Positions 1-8,509 are shown, counted from the first letter of the stretch. The stretch: 64,000 nucleotides of DNA from an uncultured Scytonema sp. (GCA_937873135.1 CALMVQ010000203.1:1-64000); one strand, 5' to 3'. Notes: generated by a model not told the origin, from the sequence alone. Made by a program: numbers and translations.

Positions 1-15
1 AAGCACAGCTTTGGC

Positions 16-61
16 GGGGTGGGGTTCGGACGGAATTAAGGTTAATTTACCGGACATGATA
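16..61. repeat. right end of a dispersed MITE/IS-like element
   Basis: A GGGGTGGGGTTC block (16-27) followed by ACCGGACATGATA (49-61) recurs, with changes, at 57851-57893. The inner ACCGGACAT motif is also the terminal inverted repeat of the small element at 46311-46438. The left end of this copy would lie outside the window. Confidence 0.4.
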
Positions 62-101
62 TGAATGAGTAAACAACGCAACCATAGGACCTTACTTAAG
101 A

Positions 102-1007
102 TTAGGTTATCCGATCCAAATCCCGATCAGCCCATGATATGGGGTCTGACAGTGGTTCTAAATGGGTAACGACATTAGTTCCCGGTAGCGCTTTGATAAT
201 CCGTAACTCAATTTCCTCACATAGCTGGTGCCCGCTTTGAACTGTCCAATCTCCTGGTACAAGGATGTGGAAAGATACAAATTGACGGGAGCCAGCTACT
301 CGTGTGCGCAGTGCATGAAACAAAATGCCGTTCTTTTCGTAATCTGCTAATATATCCGCAATGATTTGCTGCTCTGCTTCTGGTAATGCCATATCTAACA
401 GGCCAGCACCGGTTTCACGCAGTAGACGCATCCCTGTCCAAAAAATATAGGTAGCCACAATCAGTGCGATCGCCGGATCAAGGACAAGAACGCCCGTCAA
501 TTTCACCAACAACACACCGAGTATAACACCAAGGGAAACCAAGACATCAGTGAACAGGTGCTGCGCGTCAGCCCGTAACGTGATTGATCGCAAGCGTCTT
601 CCAGCTCGTTGCAGGATTAAACCCACACCACCATTAATTACTGTTGCCACAACTGAAAGCCCTAGCCCTAGCCCAATCTGCTCTAAAGGTTGTGGATGAA
701 ATAAGCGCTGTGACGCTTCAAAAGCAATAGCGACTCCTGCCACCAAAATCAGTGCGCCTTCCAGTCCACTAGCAAAGTATTCTGCTTTGGATTGACCAAA
801 AGCGTATGAGGTGTCGGGTGGTTTTGCCGCCAAAGTTAGCGCCCATAATGCAAACAGTGCTGTAATTAAATTTACAGGTGATTCAGCAGCATCAGAGAAC
901 AACCCTACCGATCTAGTCAAAAAATAAGCGCCAAACTTGAGTGCCATCGCTAACAATGCTGCGACAATCGAGAGGGGCGCGTAAGAACGTGCTGACTTGA
1001 ATTGCAT
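102..1007 (-). CDS. cation diffusion facilitator (CDF) family metal transporter
   Basis: Proton-coupled efflux carrier of divalent metals (Zn, Cd, Co, Fe or Mn class) in the inner membrane. About 301 aa, the usual CDF length. Hydrophobic helices alternate with short loops. The metal-site signatures are visible: SDAAESPVN in the second helix and ADAQHLFTD in the fifth, each with the acidic or His residues expected of the intramembrane site. A cytosolic C-terminal domain (about the last 90 aa, with FHALRTR and SFHILVPGDWTV) follows. I chose the ATG at 1007; a GTG at 1019 would add four residues. Which metal it moves cannot be told from sequence. A heavy-metal P-type ATPase lies 40 kb away, but no linkage is implied. 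Confidence 0.88.
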   Translation of the reverse strand: MQFKSARSYAPLSIVAALLAMALKFGAYFLTRSVGLFSDAAESPVNLITALFALWALTLAAKPPDTSYAFGQSKAEYFASGLEGALILVAGVAIAFEASQRLFHPQPLEQIGLGLGLSVVATVINGGVGLILQRAGRRLRSITLRADAQHLFTDVLVSLGVILGVLLVKLTGVLVLDPAIALIVATYIFWTGMRLLRETGAGLLDMALPEAEQQIIADILADYEKNGILFHALRTRVAGSRQFVSFHILVPGDWTVQSGHQLCEEIELRIIKALPGTNVVTHLEPLSDPISWADRDLDRIT

Positions 1008-1113
1008 GAGGATTATCACTCTTAAGCAAAAACTTCTAAATATGATTTATGTTAATGTATGCAAGCTTACACATAATTGAGTTTTAAATTTATCGTCATA
1101 AAGTAGTAAACAT

Positions 1114-1353
1114 TAGACACAAGAGTGAAAATTAATTATGCGGTCGTTGAAATCCTTGGTAGGGGCGAACAGCCCTGACGCTCGTTCCGACGCTCGTTCC
1201 TCGCTACCGCTTCGAAGATCGCTAACGCTGCGAAGATCGGGTGACGCTCGTGCCTCGCTAACGCTACGCTAACGCAGTCCCCTAGGTCGGGCTAACCCTC
1301 CTGCTTTCTCTGTCTCACCGTTCGCCCCTACGTTATTTCCACTTTTATGTCTA
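1114..1353. repeat. MITE-like element, TAGACA family, copy 1
   Basis: Starts TAGACACAAGAGTGAAAAT and ends ATTTCCACTTTTATGTCTA, which is its inverted complement with 4 mismatches in 19. There is no coding content. The centre holds nested GC-rich heptamer-type repeats. A shorter copy with the same ends lies at 44464-44582. Two copies with shared ends and different centres fit a non-autonomous mobile element. Confidence 0.6.
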
Positions 1354-1383
1354 TTGACTAAAGTATAGACAGACTCGGTAAAA

Positions 1384-1455
1384 GAACTTGCAATACTTCT
1401 CGGATAAGGATTAAGTAGTACTGAGAATATTAAATTTAAGTGTTTTTTGTGACTT
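1384..1455. repeat. dispersed 70-base repeat, copy 1
   Basis: About 70 bases around CTTCTCGGATAAGGATTAAG and ending TTTTTTGTGACT recur in the same orientation at 41326-41394 (CTTCTCGGATCAGGATTAAG ... TTCTTTTGTGACT). Both copies are intergenic. Confidence 0.55.
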
Positions 1456-1663
1456 AGATTCTCAATGAAATCACCCTTTATATCGCTTGGAAAACATCAG
1501 ATGATTCGATTACTGGGAAGATCAAGGAGAATTCTTTAAGTTGCATTGGCTACTGGGCTATTTTTGGGTACAACCTTCAATTCACCCTATTCCCGGCTTA
1601 ACCGAGAAGTATTGCTCCGCGCCCGCCCTTACTGCGATCGCTGCAAATGCATATTTTAAGGAT

Positions 1664-1701
1664 GCGATCTGCGATGGCGCTCCACGCCCGTCGCAGATCG
1701 C
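1664..1701. repeat. perfect 11-bp inverted repeat (HIP1-like hairpin)
   Basis: GCGATCTGCGA (1664-1674) and TCGCAGATCGC (1691-1701) are exact inverted complements separated by 16 bases. This is a short palindromic repeat of the kind common between cyanobacterial genes; it gives rise to mirror-image open frames on the two strands. Confidence 0.6.
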
Positions 1702-2216
1702 AGGTGCATTGGCGTTAGCGTTAGCGACGTTCGTAGCGTCGGCACGAGCGTCACCCGAAGGGCGATTGATACACCCGCAGTTCCCCCGAAATTTTTCGCT
1801 CTTCAAGTTCCAGTGAAAATGGGTTGGTTGCAAGAACCACTGACAGAAGAGCGACTCAATTCTTTTCCCATGTGGATGTAAGTTTCTCCCTACTTAATGA
1901 TGTTCTTTTTCATGAGTTTTTCTATGAGTTTTGGGATGAGTTTTATGAGTTTCGCAGACTAAGAAAAAAACTAATATTAAAGGTAATTCACTGCGATTGA
2001 AGTCAAGGATTCCTAAATCCACAACAATGTGCGTCCGTCATTGAATGGAAGAAACAAGTCAAATCCTCTTCCCTTCAGCATAGCTGTCTTCTCCCCTTTG
2101 CCTTTTTTGTTAAAAGTAAAGAGGTTTTTAATTGTTCCTGGCCTTTATTTGTGATAGCTTTGAAACTTTATCGTTCTCAGGCACTTTGATTTTCATTTAG
2201 TGTAGGAAGGTTTTAT

Positions 2217-3236
2217 ATGGGAATAGAAACGGTTATTGTCATTTACGACAAGGACTCTTGTGAAGTTGAAGAAGCAAGGCAACTCGACAAAGAACTCACA
2301 GTTGGTCGTCTGCTTCACCGCCTGCAAAAGAGACTCCAGCAGGAGCTATATGAAAATCCAGATTCAGAAGCGACTAAGGAGTTTAAAAAAGATGTTGACA
2401 TCCTTGAGAAAGCATATAGAGAAGAAATTCCGAAGATTGTTGATGAGTATCAAAAAGAGTATTTTCAGTCTTTTTTAAGAGTACAACTACCTAAGGCTGA
2501 AGAGAATTACAAAAAGCTTTATAATTGGACTAATGACAATGATAACCCTGGTACAAAAATCCGGAAAGCTATAAGTGAACTAAGAAATGAATCCTACGAG
2601 GAAATGGAAGCCAATCTCGAGGAACAGTGGGAATGTGCCTGGAAAGAATTAGAAAATGGTTACTATTGTCGCCGCGAAGAAGCGCTGGCATTAAAAAAGA
2701 GGACAGGGGAAAATTTTGAAAATTATAAAAAATTCAAGGACACAGTTACTAGTTGGTTCAAGCAGCTTGATGATTTATATAAGAAGGCAGAACCCCTTCT
2801 TGAGACAGAAAATTACAAGGCACTGTACGCCTACAGCCTAGAATTTGCTGCTCTTTTGCACCAAGCTAGACAACTGAAAAAAGACGATACAAAGTTGTAT
2901 CCACAAAATTTAACAGTCAAAGACCATGAATGGCTAAAGAGTGAGTTGACGGAACATCTGAGGCGATATGCTCTGGCAGTGTTTAAATATTTTTTTTGGT
3001 ATAAAAACACACTAGAAACTGCCGAAAAGGAAAAGAAAACTCGGGAGAACTTTGACAAGTTTAAGCAGAACCGTAGAGAGCAATTTATCCGGGAAGCACA
3101 GGATATTGAGCTAAAAGAACTAAAACAAGATGATGATTACAAGGATATGCCTGTTAAGGATATTCCATCACCTGTAAAAGCGGCGGAACCAGAAAGAATC
3201 CCCACAAGACCTTCTCGTACCGCGAATGAGACATGA
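2217..3236 (+). CDS. unknown charged helical protein, first gene of the injection-system operon
   Basis: 339 aa, not recognised as a named family. The N-terminus (about residues 1-30, MGIETVIVIYDKDS) looks like a short beta segment. The rest is rich in E, K, D, Q and aromatic residues and should be mostly alpha-helical or coiled coil. A short Pro-rich tail (about 315-339) ends it. There is no signal peptide or membrane segment. It is preceded by AGGAAGG and its last codons overlap the DUF4255 gene by 4 bases (ATGA), so it is translationally coupled to the CIS genes. A structural or assembly role in the injection system is inferred from position only. Confidence 0.8.
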   Translation: MGIETVIVIYDKDSCEVEEARQLDKELTVGRLLHRLQKRLQQELYENPDSEATKEFKKDVDILEKAYREEIPKIVDEYQKEYFQSFLRVQLPKAEENYKKLYNWTNDNDNPGTKIRKAISELRNESYEEMEANLEEQWECAWKELENGYYCRREEALALKKRTGENFENYKKFKDTVTSWFKQLDDLYKKAEPLLETENYKALYAYSLEFAALLHQARQLKKDDTKLYPQNLTVKDHEWLKSELTEHLRRYALAVFKYFFWYKNTLETAEKEKKTRENFDKFKQNRREQFIREAQDIELKELKQDDDYKDMPVKDIPSPVKAAEPERIPTRPSRTANET

Positions 3237-3805
3237 TCAAAGATTTGGATAATAGCCTGAAAAAACTTTTAGAGGCTGAATTGTTGGGAGTTTTTTCGGA
3301 GGAAGTTACAGTTGTCTTCGATACACCTGATGATAAATTCCATCCAAATCAGAGAACAGTTGATTTCTTTCTTTATGACGTGCGGGAGAATCTAGAACTA
3401 CGCAGCAATGATTGGTTGGTAGAGCGGCAGAGTAACGGTATTGCTCGCAAACAACCGCCTCTAGTGCGAGTGGACTGTTCTTATCTAGTGACTGCTTGGT
3501 CGGGTGACGTTTTGAGCGAACACAGTTTACTAGGTGAAGTGATGAAGGTGCTATTGCGGCATCCGAAGCTTCCAGAGAGCATACTTGAAGGCAGTCTGGC
3601 AGGACAAGAGCCATTACTGCCAACTAGTAGTTTACAACCTGGTCGCTTGCAAAGTTTAGGGGAATTTTGGCAGGCGCTGGGTGGTAAGCCAAAAGCCTCT
3701 CTGAATTACACCGTAACTATTGGTGTAGACCCATCTAAACCTGTAGAAGCACCACTGGTTACAGACGCCCAGTTCCGTCTGATGCATGGTTCAAGGGAGA
3801 ATTAG
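3233..3805 (+). CDS. DUF4255 family protein, CIS tail-terminator (Pvc16/Afp16-like)
   Basis: 190 aa. It resembles DUF4255 proteins, which in extracellular contractile injection systems correspond to the cap or terminator that closes the sheath-tube tip (Pvc16/Afp16 class). Family-typical features are the N-terminal segment with FDTPDDKFHP and VDFFLYDVREN, the central VDCSYLVTAWS, and the HSLLGEVMKVLLRHPKLP segment. It overlaps the upstream gene by 4 bases (ATGA) and is followed 3 bases later by the next gene. Family assignment is fairly sure; the terminator role comes from characterised homologues. Confidence 0.82.
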   Translation: MIKDLDNSLKKLLEAELLGVFSEEVTVVFDTPDDKFHPNQRTVDFFLYDVRENLELRSNDWLVERQSNGIARKQPPLVRVDCSYLVTAWSGDVLSEHSLLGEVMKVLLRHPKLPESILEGSLAGQEPLLPTSSLQPGRLQSLGEFWQALGGKPKASLNYTVTIGVDPSKPVEAPLVTDAQFRLMHGSREN

Positions 3806-3808
3806 TCA

Positions 3809-4429
3809 ATGCTCAAGTGGGAACTCATTCGACATAAGGTAGCGATCGCTGGTCAAGTAACGAATGCCCAAACCAACAAAGCAATCCCCAACGCCGAAGT
3901 GATGATTACTAAAGCACCATCCGCTTTTACCAACTGGCTCAAATTCAAATCTTTACAGTATGGCGATCGCTGGAACTTCATGGTTAAGCGTCCTGATCGG
4001 ACTATAACCGCTGATGATGGTCACTTCCATTTCTTAGAGGTACCTGAGGGCGAATATACTTTGACTGCATCAGTACCAAATACTGCTAGGCGCTATGGCA
4101 CAGCCATATTAACGGTTACAGTACCTACCTTGGTTGAGGGCAAAGTTATTATGACTGCTGCTGACATGGCTGTGCCAACCACAGTCCTTCAAGGCAAGAT
4201 ATTTAACCAGAATGAGGAACCTGTTTTGATGGCACAAGTGCAGTTTGGCAACACAGAAAGCACATTTAGTAATGACCAAGGGCAATACTCGCTCTTTTCT
4301 ATAGAAGCATCAGAGATCGAGCGCCTGGTGCTGGTTTCTGCACAGGGCTATCAACCAACCTCCCAATCGGTAGTTATCAACCAACCAGGAACTTTACAAC
4401 CTCCTTTGAACTTTGTCTTACAAGGATGA
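3809..4429 (+). CDS. protein with two carboxypeptidase-regulatory-like (beta-sandwich) domains
   Basis: 206 aa. Two Ig-like/transthyretin-like beta-sandwich repeats are visible. The first (about residues 10-110) has VAIAGQVTNAQTNKAIPNAEV and DGHFHFLEVPEGEYTLTAS. The second (about 125-205) has LQGKIFNQNEEPVLMAQV and DQGQYSLFSIEASEIERLVL. This pattern (turn on a G, then D/N-x-G-x-Y/F) is typical of carboxypeptidase regulatory-like domains. There is no signal peptide. It lies in the CIS operon immediately after the terminator gene. An accessory or decoration role on the particle is inference. Confidence 0.78.
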   Translation: MLKWELIRHKVAIAGQVTNAQTNKAIPNAEVMITKAPSAFTNWLKFKSLQYGDRWNFMVKRPDRTITADDGHFHFLEVPEGEYTLTASVPNTARRYGTAILTVTVPTLVEGKVIMTAADMAVPTTVLQGKIFNQNEEPVLMAQVQFGNTESTFSNDQGQYSLFSIEASEIERLVLVSAQGYQPTSQSVVINQPGTLQPPLNFVLQG

Positions 4430-4523
4430 TGTTCATGACTTATTTCTTCTCTATGCCTCAACTTTAACGAGTCATTCGTCCCATCCCATCAACTTAATTA
4501 TTGAGAACTAAGGAGTAAAAATA

Positions 4524-5723
4524 ATGCCTGTTTATCAAGCACCGGGAGTATACGTTGAGGAAAAATCCTCAGGTATTAAGCCTATTGCTGGTGTTGGCAC
4601 CAGTATTGCTGGGTTTATTGGTCGCGTAGACGATAATGTCATAATGCCAGAGAAGCCAACAAGACAGCGTACTGAGCTACCAGAACTTTACCCTCTAGCT
4701 CCTGTCAATCAACCACAACTGATTACCAGTTGGGAAAGATTCAAAACCGCATTTGGTGATTTTCACGAGGGGAACGGAACTTTAGCTCATGCTGTATACG
4801 GCTTTTTCAATAATGGTGGTACTCGTTGTTGGATAACTCGCGTTGCTGATCAAATCAATGCAGAAAATATCAGAGTAGCTTTAGACACTTTCAAGCCTAT
4901 TGACGAAATTGCCTTAGTTGTTGTACCTGGTGCAGTTAGTGATGAAGTCCAAAACGCTGTGCTGGATCATTGCGAGGATCCATATCTACAAGACCGCTTT
5001 GCAATTCTAGACGGTCGCTATGAAGAGGTTACTAATTTCAATCTCACCAAAGAGGCTATTCAAGGAGGTGTAAGAGATAGCAGCTATGGTGCTATCTATT
5101 TTCCCAGGATTAAGGTTTACGATCCGATAACCAAAGGAAATATTTACGTTTCTCCCAGCGGTCACATTGCTGGAGTTTATACTCGTGTTGACACTGAGCG
5201 TGGGGTGCATAAAGCGCCTGCTAACGAAGTCATTCGTGGTGCTCTTGAACTTGAGGTTAATGTGACTAAGGCGGATCAGGCAGGATTGAATCCAGAAGGG
5301 ATCAATGTTATTCGCAAATTCAGCGGTAATAACAATATTCTGATTTGGGGTGCCCGTACTCTCGCGAGTGGGCAAGACTCAGAGTGGACATACATCAATG
5401 TCCGTCGTCTATTCCTATTCCTGCGTGAATCGATTGACGAAGGTACTCAGTGGGCAGTCTTTGAGCCTAACGACTATGTACTGTGGGCTAAAATTCGACG
5501 CAATGTTTCGGCTTTTCTAACTAATGTCTGGCGGGATGGAGCTTTATTTGGCAAGAGCCCAAAAGAAGCTTTCTATGTCAAGTGTGACGAAGAAACCAAT
5601 CCACCGGAAGTTAGAGATTTAGGTCAAGTTATCACAGAGATTGGTGTAGCAGTTGTCAAACCTGCGGAGTTTGTCATCTTCCGCATCAGTCAGTGGGCAG
5701 GACCAGAAAATAATAATCAATAG
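4524..5723 (+). CDS. contractile tail sheath protein, paralogue 1
   Basis: 399 aa sheath subunit of the CIS, related to phage T4 gp18 and Pvc2-4/Afp2-4. The N-terminus MPVYQAPGVYVEE carries the hallmark APGVY motif of sheath N-terminal linkers. The C-terminal half has the conserved core WTYINVRRLFLFLRES, AVFEPNDYVLWAKIRR and AFYVKCDEETNPPE. A good GGAG-type ribosome-binding site (AAGGAG) precedes the ATG. The protein is expected to polymerise around the tube and contract to drive it. A second sheath follows directly, so the particle may have a mixed or specialised sheath. Confidence 0.95.
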   Translation: MPVYQAPGVYVEEKSSGIKPIAGVGTSIAGFIGRVDDNVIMPEKPTRQRTELPELYPLAPVNQPQLITSWERFKTAFGDFHEGNGTLAHAVYGFFNNGGTRCWITRVADQINAENIRVALDTFKPIDEIALVVVPGAVSDEVQNAVLDHCEDPYLQDRFAILDGRYEEVTNFNLTKEAIQGGVRDSSYGAIYFPRIKVYDPITKGNIYVSPSGHIAGVYTRVDTERGVHKAPANEVIRGALELEVNVTKADQAGLNPEGINVIRKFSGNNNILIWGARTLASGQDSEWTYINVRRLFLFLRESIDEGTQWAVFEPNDYVLWAKIRRNVSAFLTNVWRDGALFGKSPKEAFYVKCDEETNPPEVRDLGQVITEIGVAVVKPAEFVIFRISQWAGPENNNQ

Positions 5724-5765
5724 TTGGTTTTCTACCAGTACACAGCACTGAGCAATAAGGACATA

Positions 5766-5797
5766 GGAGTCGCCCTTTGGGCGATTGCAACTCCCAA
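5766..5797 (+). promoter_or_regulatory. hairpin enclosing a ribosome-binding site ahead of the second sheath gene
   Basis: GGAGT (5766-5770) pairs with ACTCC further on, and inside it CGCCC TTT GGGCG forms a second perfect stem. The AGGAG at 5765-5769 is therefore locked in the stem and lies about 30 bases from the ATG at 5801, although it is 7 bases from a TTG at 5777. The insert resembles a short cyanobacterial palindromic repeat. Whether it regulates or merely separates the signals is unknown. Confidence 0.45.
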
Positions 5798-5800
5798 ATC

Positions 5801-6952
5801 ATGGAAGCCATGTATAAAACCCCAGGTGTATATCAAAATTATATATTCTTAGAATCTCAGGTTAAAAAAATTCGTACAGGTGTACCTGCATTTCTAGGAC
5901 TCTGTAAAAAGACTGAGATTGCTGTTAATCAGCCCCAGCCATTGGCACTATGGGGTGAATTCGAGCAATTGTTTGGGGAACCTTTGCTCAATAGTTACTT
6001 GGCTTATGCCGTGCGGGGCTTTTTCCAGAATGGGGGTAGTTTGTGTTATGTAGTACGCCTAAGAAATGGTAATCTAAAAGCATTCTCTGAGGGACTGGCT
6101 GCACTGGCAGAACTAGATACCATTGACTTGGTATGTGCGCCTGATATCATGCGATCGCCTCCGGAAAAAACTGACCCTGAAGAGGTACAGCTGATGCAGT
6201 GTGCTGTATTGAATCATTGCAGTCGTTTAGGCGATCGCTTTGCTATTCTAGACTCCCTACCTAGAGCTAACCTCGAACAAGTTCAGGCGCAAAAGCAAAG
6301 ATTAACAGAGAGCCAAGACGGCGCTTTGTACTATCCTTGGATTCGCATCGTTGAGGGTCCAGAACAAAGCAGTTTTTTCGTTCCGCCCTGCGGTCATATC
6401 GCCGGTGTGTACGCCAGCAGTGATCGGCGCATCGGCGTTCACAAAGCACCTGCTAACGAAATTTTGCAAGGTGTCGTTGACCTAGAAGTAAATCTCACCA
6501 ATGCCCAACAAGATGAACTCAACCCGCAAAGTATTAATTGCCTACGGTCATTTCCTGGACGCGGCATTCGAGTATGGGGGGCGAGGACACTCAGTCGCGA
6601 GCAAGAGTGGCTCTATATCAACGTGCGGCGGTTGTTCTTGACAGTCAAACGATGCATTGAGCTGAACATGAGAAACATGGTCTTTGAACCAAACAGTAAC
6701 AGATTATGGGCAATTATTGAACGCGAATTAACTGTTTTTTTCAATAACTTGTTTCAACAAGGTGCGCTCAAGGGCCGTTCATCTACAGAAGCCTTTTATG
6801 TCAAATGTGACGAAGAAAATAACCCCCTTGAGGTTACAAATGCTGGTCAAGTAGTGATCGAGATTGGTCTTGCTCCTACCGTTCCTGGTGAATTTATCGT
6901 AGTTCGGATCATTCAAGATGCTGAAGGCATGATTTCGACAAGTCCTAATTAG
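5801..6952 (+). CDS. contractile tail sheath protein, paralogue 2
   Basis: About 383 aa, clearly homologous to the preceding sheath. It has the N-terminal KTPGVYQNY motif, the central HIAGVYASSDRRIGVHKAPANE (also in paralogue 1 as HIAGVYTRVDTERGVHKAPANE), LYINVRRLFLTVKR and AFYVKCDEENNPLE at the C-terminal core. The start is uncertain. A TTG at 5777 has an AGGAG 7 bases upstream, but alignment with paralogue 1 favours the ATG at 5801 (or 5810). Paired sheath genes are common in eCIS loci, where the second is often specialised for one end of the sheath. Confidence 0.93.
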   Translation: MEAMYKTPGVYQNYIFLESQVKKIRTGVPAFLGLCKKTEIAVNQPQPLALWGEFEQLFGEPLLNSYLAYAVRGFFQNGGSLCYVVRLRNGNLKAFSEGLAALAELDTIDLVCAPDIMRSPPEKTDPEEVQLMQCAVLNHCSRLGDRFAILDSLPRANLEQVQAQKQRLTESQDGALYYPWIRIVEGPEQSSFFVPPCGHIAGVYASSDRRIGVHKAPANEILQGVVDLEVNLTNAQQDELNPQSINCLRSFPGRGIRVWGARTLSREQEWLYINVRRLFLTVKRCIELNMRNMVFEPNSNRLWAIIERELTVFFNNLFQQGALKGRSSTEAFYVKCDEENNPLEVTNAGQVVIEIGLAPTVPGEFIVVRIIQDAEGMISTSPN

Positions 6953-7006
6953 GGCATTAAGTTCTTTGGTTTTGATGTCAACCTATTTTATTAAGGAGTT
7001 TTGATT

Positions 7007-7492
7007 ATGGCAGAGCGCAATAATCCACCACGCAAAGATCCATATAATGGTTATAACTTCATAGTAGAAATCCAAGGCATCACAAGTGCTGGCTTTAGAG
7101 AGTGTTCAGGGTTAGATTCTGCCCAAGACCCGATTGAATATCGTGAAGGCAACGAAAAATTCTTAACAGTCCGCAAGTTACCCGGTTTGGTGAAATATTC
7201 TAATGTCTCCCTAAAATGGGGCATAACTGACGATCATAGCCTTTGGGATTGGCGAACCAGCGCAGTAGAAGGCAACTTACAGCGCATAGAAGTCTCAATT
7301 TTTCTTGTAGACGATCTGGGTCAACCCAAAATACACTGGATTTTAAGCAATGCTTGGCCTACCAAATGGACAGGTGCTAGCTTTAACGCTACAGCCAACG
7401 AAGTTGCTATCGAAACTTTAGAATTAGCTCATGAAGGGGTGCGTTTAGATACAAACCTGTCTCTGTCTCCCACTACAAGTATTAGACGCTAA
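7007..7492 (+). CDS. CIS inner tube protein, paralogue 1 (Pvc1/gp19-like)
   Basis: 161 aa tail tube protein of the T4 gp19 / Hcp-like fold. Family marks are YNFIVEIQGITSAGFRECSGLDS at the N-terminus and NEVAIETLELAHEGV at the C-terminus. AAGGAG at 6993-6998 lies 8 bases before the ATG at 7007, which decides the start against the upstream TTG at 7001. Hexameric rings of this protein should form the lumen of the particle. The stop overlaps the next start (TAATG). Confidence 0.95.
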   Translation: MAERNNPPRKDPYNGYNFIVEIQGITSAGFRECSGLDSAQDPIEYREGNEKFLTVRKLPGLVKYSNVSLKWGITDDHSLWDWRTSAVEGNLQRIEVSIFLVDDLGQPKIHWILSNAWPTKWTGASFNATANEVAIETLELAHEGVRLDTNLSLSPTTSIRR

Positions 7493-7857
7493 TGCTGCAA
7501 ACAGAGTTTCCTTTTACTTTACTTCGTGGCTATGTGGATTCGGATGGCAATCTCCACCGAGAAGGTGTAATGCGCTTAGCTACAGCCTTTGACGAGATTG
7601 CACCCATGAAAGACCCCCGCGTGCAGAATAATCCAGGCTATCTAGTCATCATCCTTTTGTCTAGAGTTATTACCCGCTTGGGTTCTATACAGTCAATTAA
7701 TCCGAAAATTGTTGAAGAGCTGTTTGCGGCTGACATGGCTTTTCTGCAAGACTTTTACCGTCGCATTAACGAAAATGGCACCGCCAATATAAAAACTGTC
7801 TGTCCCGAATGCGGACATAAGCATGAGGTGGAGGTTAGCAGCTTGGGGGAAGTATAG
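7492..7857 (+). CDS. CIS tail-assembly-type protein with C-terminal zinc ribbon
   Basis: 121 aa. The N-terminal part (LPRGY-like segment LLRGYVDSDGNLHREGVMR and LFAADMAFLQDFYRRIN) is typical of a small protein found in many eCIS and phage-like loci right after the tube gene. The tail (CPECGHKHEVEV) has CxxCxxxH and looks like a zinc-ribbon knuckle. Its place between two tube genes and next to a -1 overlapping DUF6760 frame resembles phage tail-assembly chaperones. That role is inference. It overlaps the tube stop by one base. Confidence 0.75.
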   Translation: MLQTEFPFTLLRGYVDSDGNLHREGVMRLATAFDEIAPMKDPRVQNNPGYLVIILLSRVITRLGSIQSINPKIVEELFAADMAFLQDFYRRINENGTANIKTVCPECGHKHEVEVSSLGEV

Positions 7858-8024
7858 TCGGCTACCCTTTAGACAAACTGCATGAAGAGGTAGCTTTCAT
7901 TGCATACCATTTTCCCTGGTCATATAACGACATTATGCAAATGGAACATCGCGATCGCCAAATGTGGTGTGAGGAAATATCCAAGATCAATCGCAAGTTG
8001 AATAACAATGCAAACGACCAGTAA
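7854..8024 (+). CDS. DUF6760 small protein, overlapping -1 frame without a normal start codon
   Basis: 56 aa reading from an ATA at 7854: IVGYPLDKLHEEVAFIAYHF, then a W-rich helix with EHRDRQMWCEEISKINRK. This matches the small DUF6760 proteins that follow tail-assembly genes in CIS loci. There is no ATG, GTG or TTG between the in-frame stop at 7836-7838 and the conserved core. The frame is -1 relative to the upstream gene, whose stop TAG (7855-7857) overlaps it, and a run of five G (7845-7849) lies just before. It may be made by an ATA start, by coupling, or by -1 frameshifting. A single A at 7856 (G in a putative ancestor) would explain both the stop and the lost ATG. Confidence 0.7.
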   Translation: MVGYPLDKLHEEVAFIAYHFPWSYNDIMQMEHRDRQMWCEEISKINRKLNNNANDQ

Positions 8025-8048
8025 GGATTGAAGGAGAGGGAAAAAATT

Positions 8049-8504
8049 ATGGGTCCCTATGCAGCTTTCAACTTTTTAGTTGAAATCCAGAATCTAGTCG
8101 TCGGAGGCTTTTCTGAAGTTTCAGGTTTGCAAGCAGAAACAGAAACAGAAGACTATCACGAAGGAGGCGTGAATAATTTTGTACATCGGTTGCCAAAGGG
8201 GACAAAATTTCCCAATCTTGTCCTCAAGCGGGGTATTACCGACTCATACGATCTTTGGGTATGGTATCAACAAGTCATGTTTGGGGAAGTTAAGCGACGC
8301 AACGGTTCTGTTGTTCTTTTGGACAATACCTACGTTGAAAAGTGGCGTTGGAATTTTGTTGATGCTTATCCAGTTAAATGGGTCGGTCCTGATTTGAAAG
8401 CAGATGGTAATACTGTTGCCTTAGAGACGTTAGAGCTTGCTCACAATGGTTTATGGAACAATGCTGGTGTGATAGGAATTTTGGAAGGAGCTTTGGTTAG
8501 ATGA
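8049..8504 (+). CDS. CIS inner tube protein, paralogue 2
   Basis: 151 aa, homologous to the first tube protein. It has FNFLVEIQNLVVGGFSEVSGLQ at the N-terminus and NTVALETLELAHNGLW near the C-terminus, with the central LVLKRGITDSYDLWVW typical of this family. AAGGAGAGGG lies just upstream of the ATG at 8049, so the longer frame from the TTG at 8028 is rejected because the ribosome-binding site would be inside it. In characterised eCIS, tube paralogues of this kind (Pvc5 class) sit at the hub end of the tube; that position is inferred here. Confidence 0.93.
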   Translation: MGPYAAFNFLVEIQNLVVGGFSEVSGLQAETETEDYHEGGVNNFVHRLPKGTKFPNLVLKRGITDSYDLWVWYQQVMFGEVKRRNGSVVLLDNTYVEKWRWNFVDAYPVKWVGPDLKADGNTVALETLELAHNGLWNNAGVIGILEGALVR

Positions 8505-8509
8505 TTGTG

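Larger units (their letters stand above)
1020..2216. other. gene-free stretch rich in repeats upstream of the injection-system operon
   Basis: No convincing gene. It holds a MITE-like element (1114-1353), a dispersed 70-base repeat (1384-1455), GC-rich repeats with many copies of a GCTAACG-type motif, and an 11-bp perfect inverted repeat (1664-1674 with 1691-1701). Open frames of 83-91 codons on both strands over 1541-1833 mirror each other across this palindromic repeat and are treated as spurious. The last 50 bases before 2217 should hold the leader of the operon; AGGAAGG at 2204-2210 is a good ribosome-binding site for the next gene. No clear promoter was recognised. Confidence 0.6.

Noticed and set aside
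1541-1833. Open frames on both strands over a repeat-rich stretch
   Set aside because: They mirror each other across an 11-bp palindrome, have repeat-derived sequence and no ribosome-binding site.
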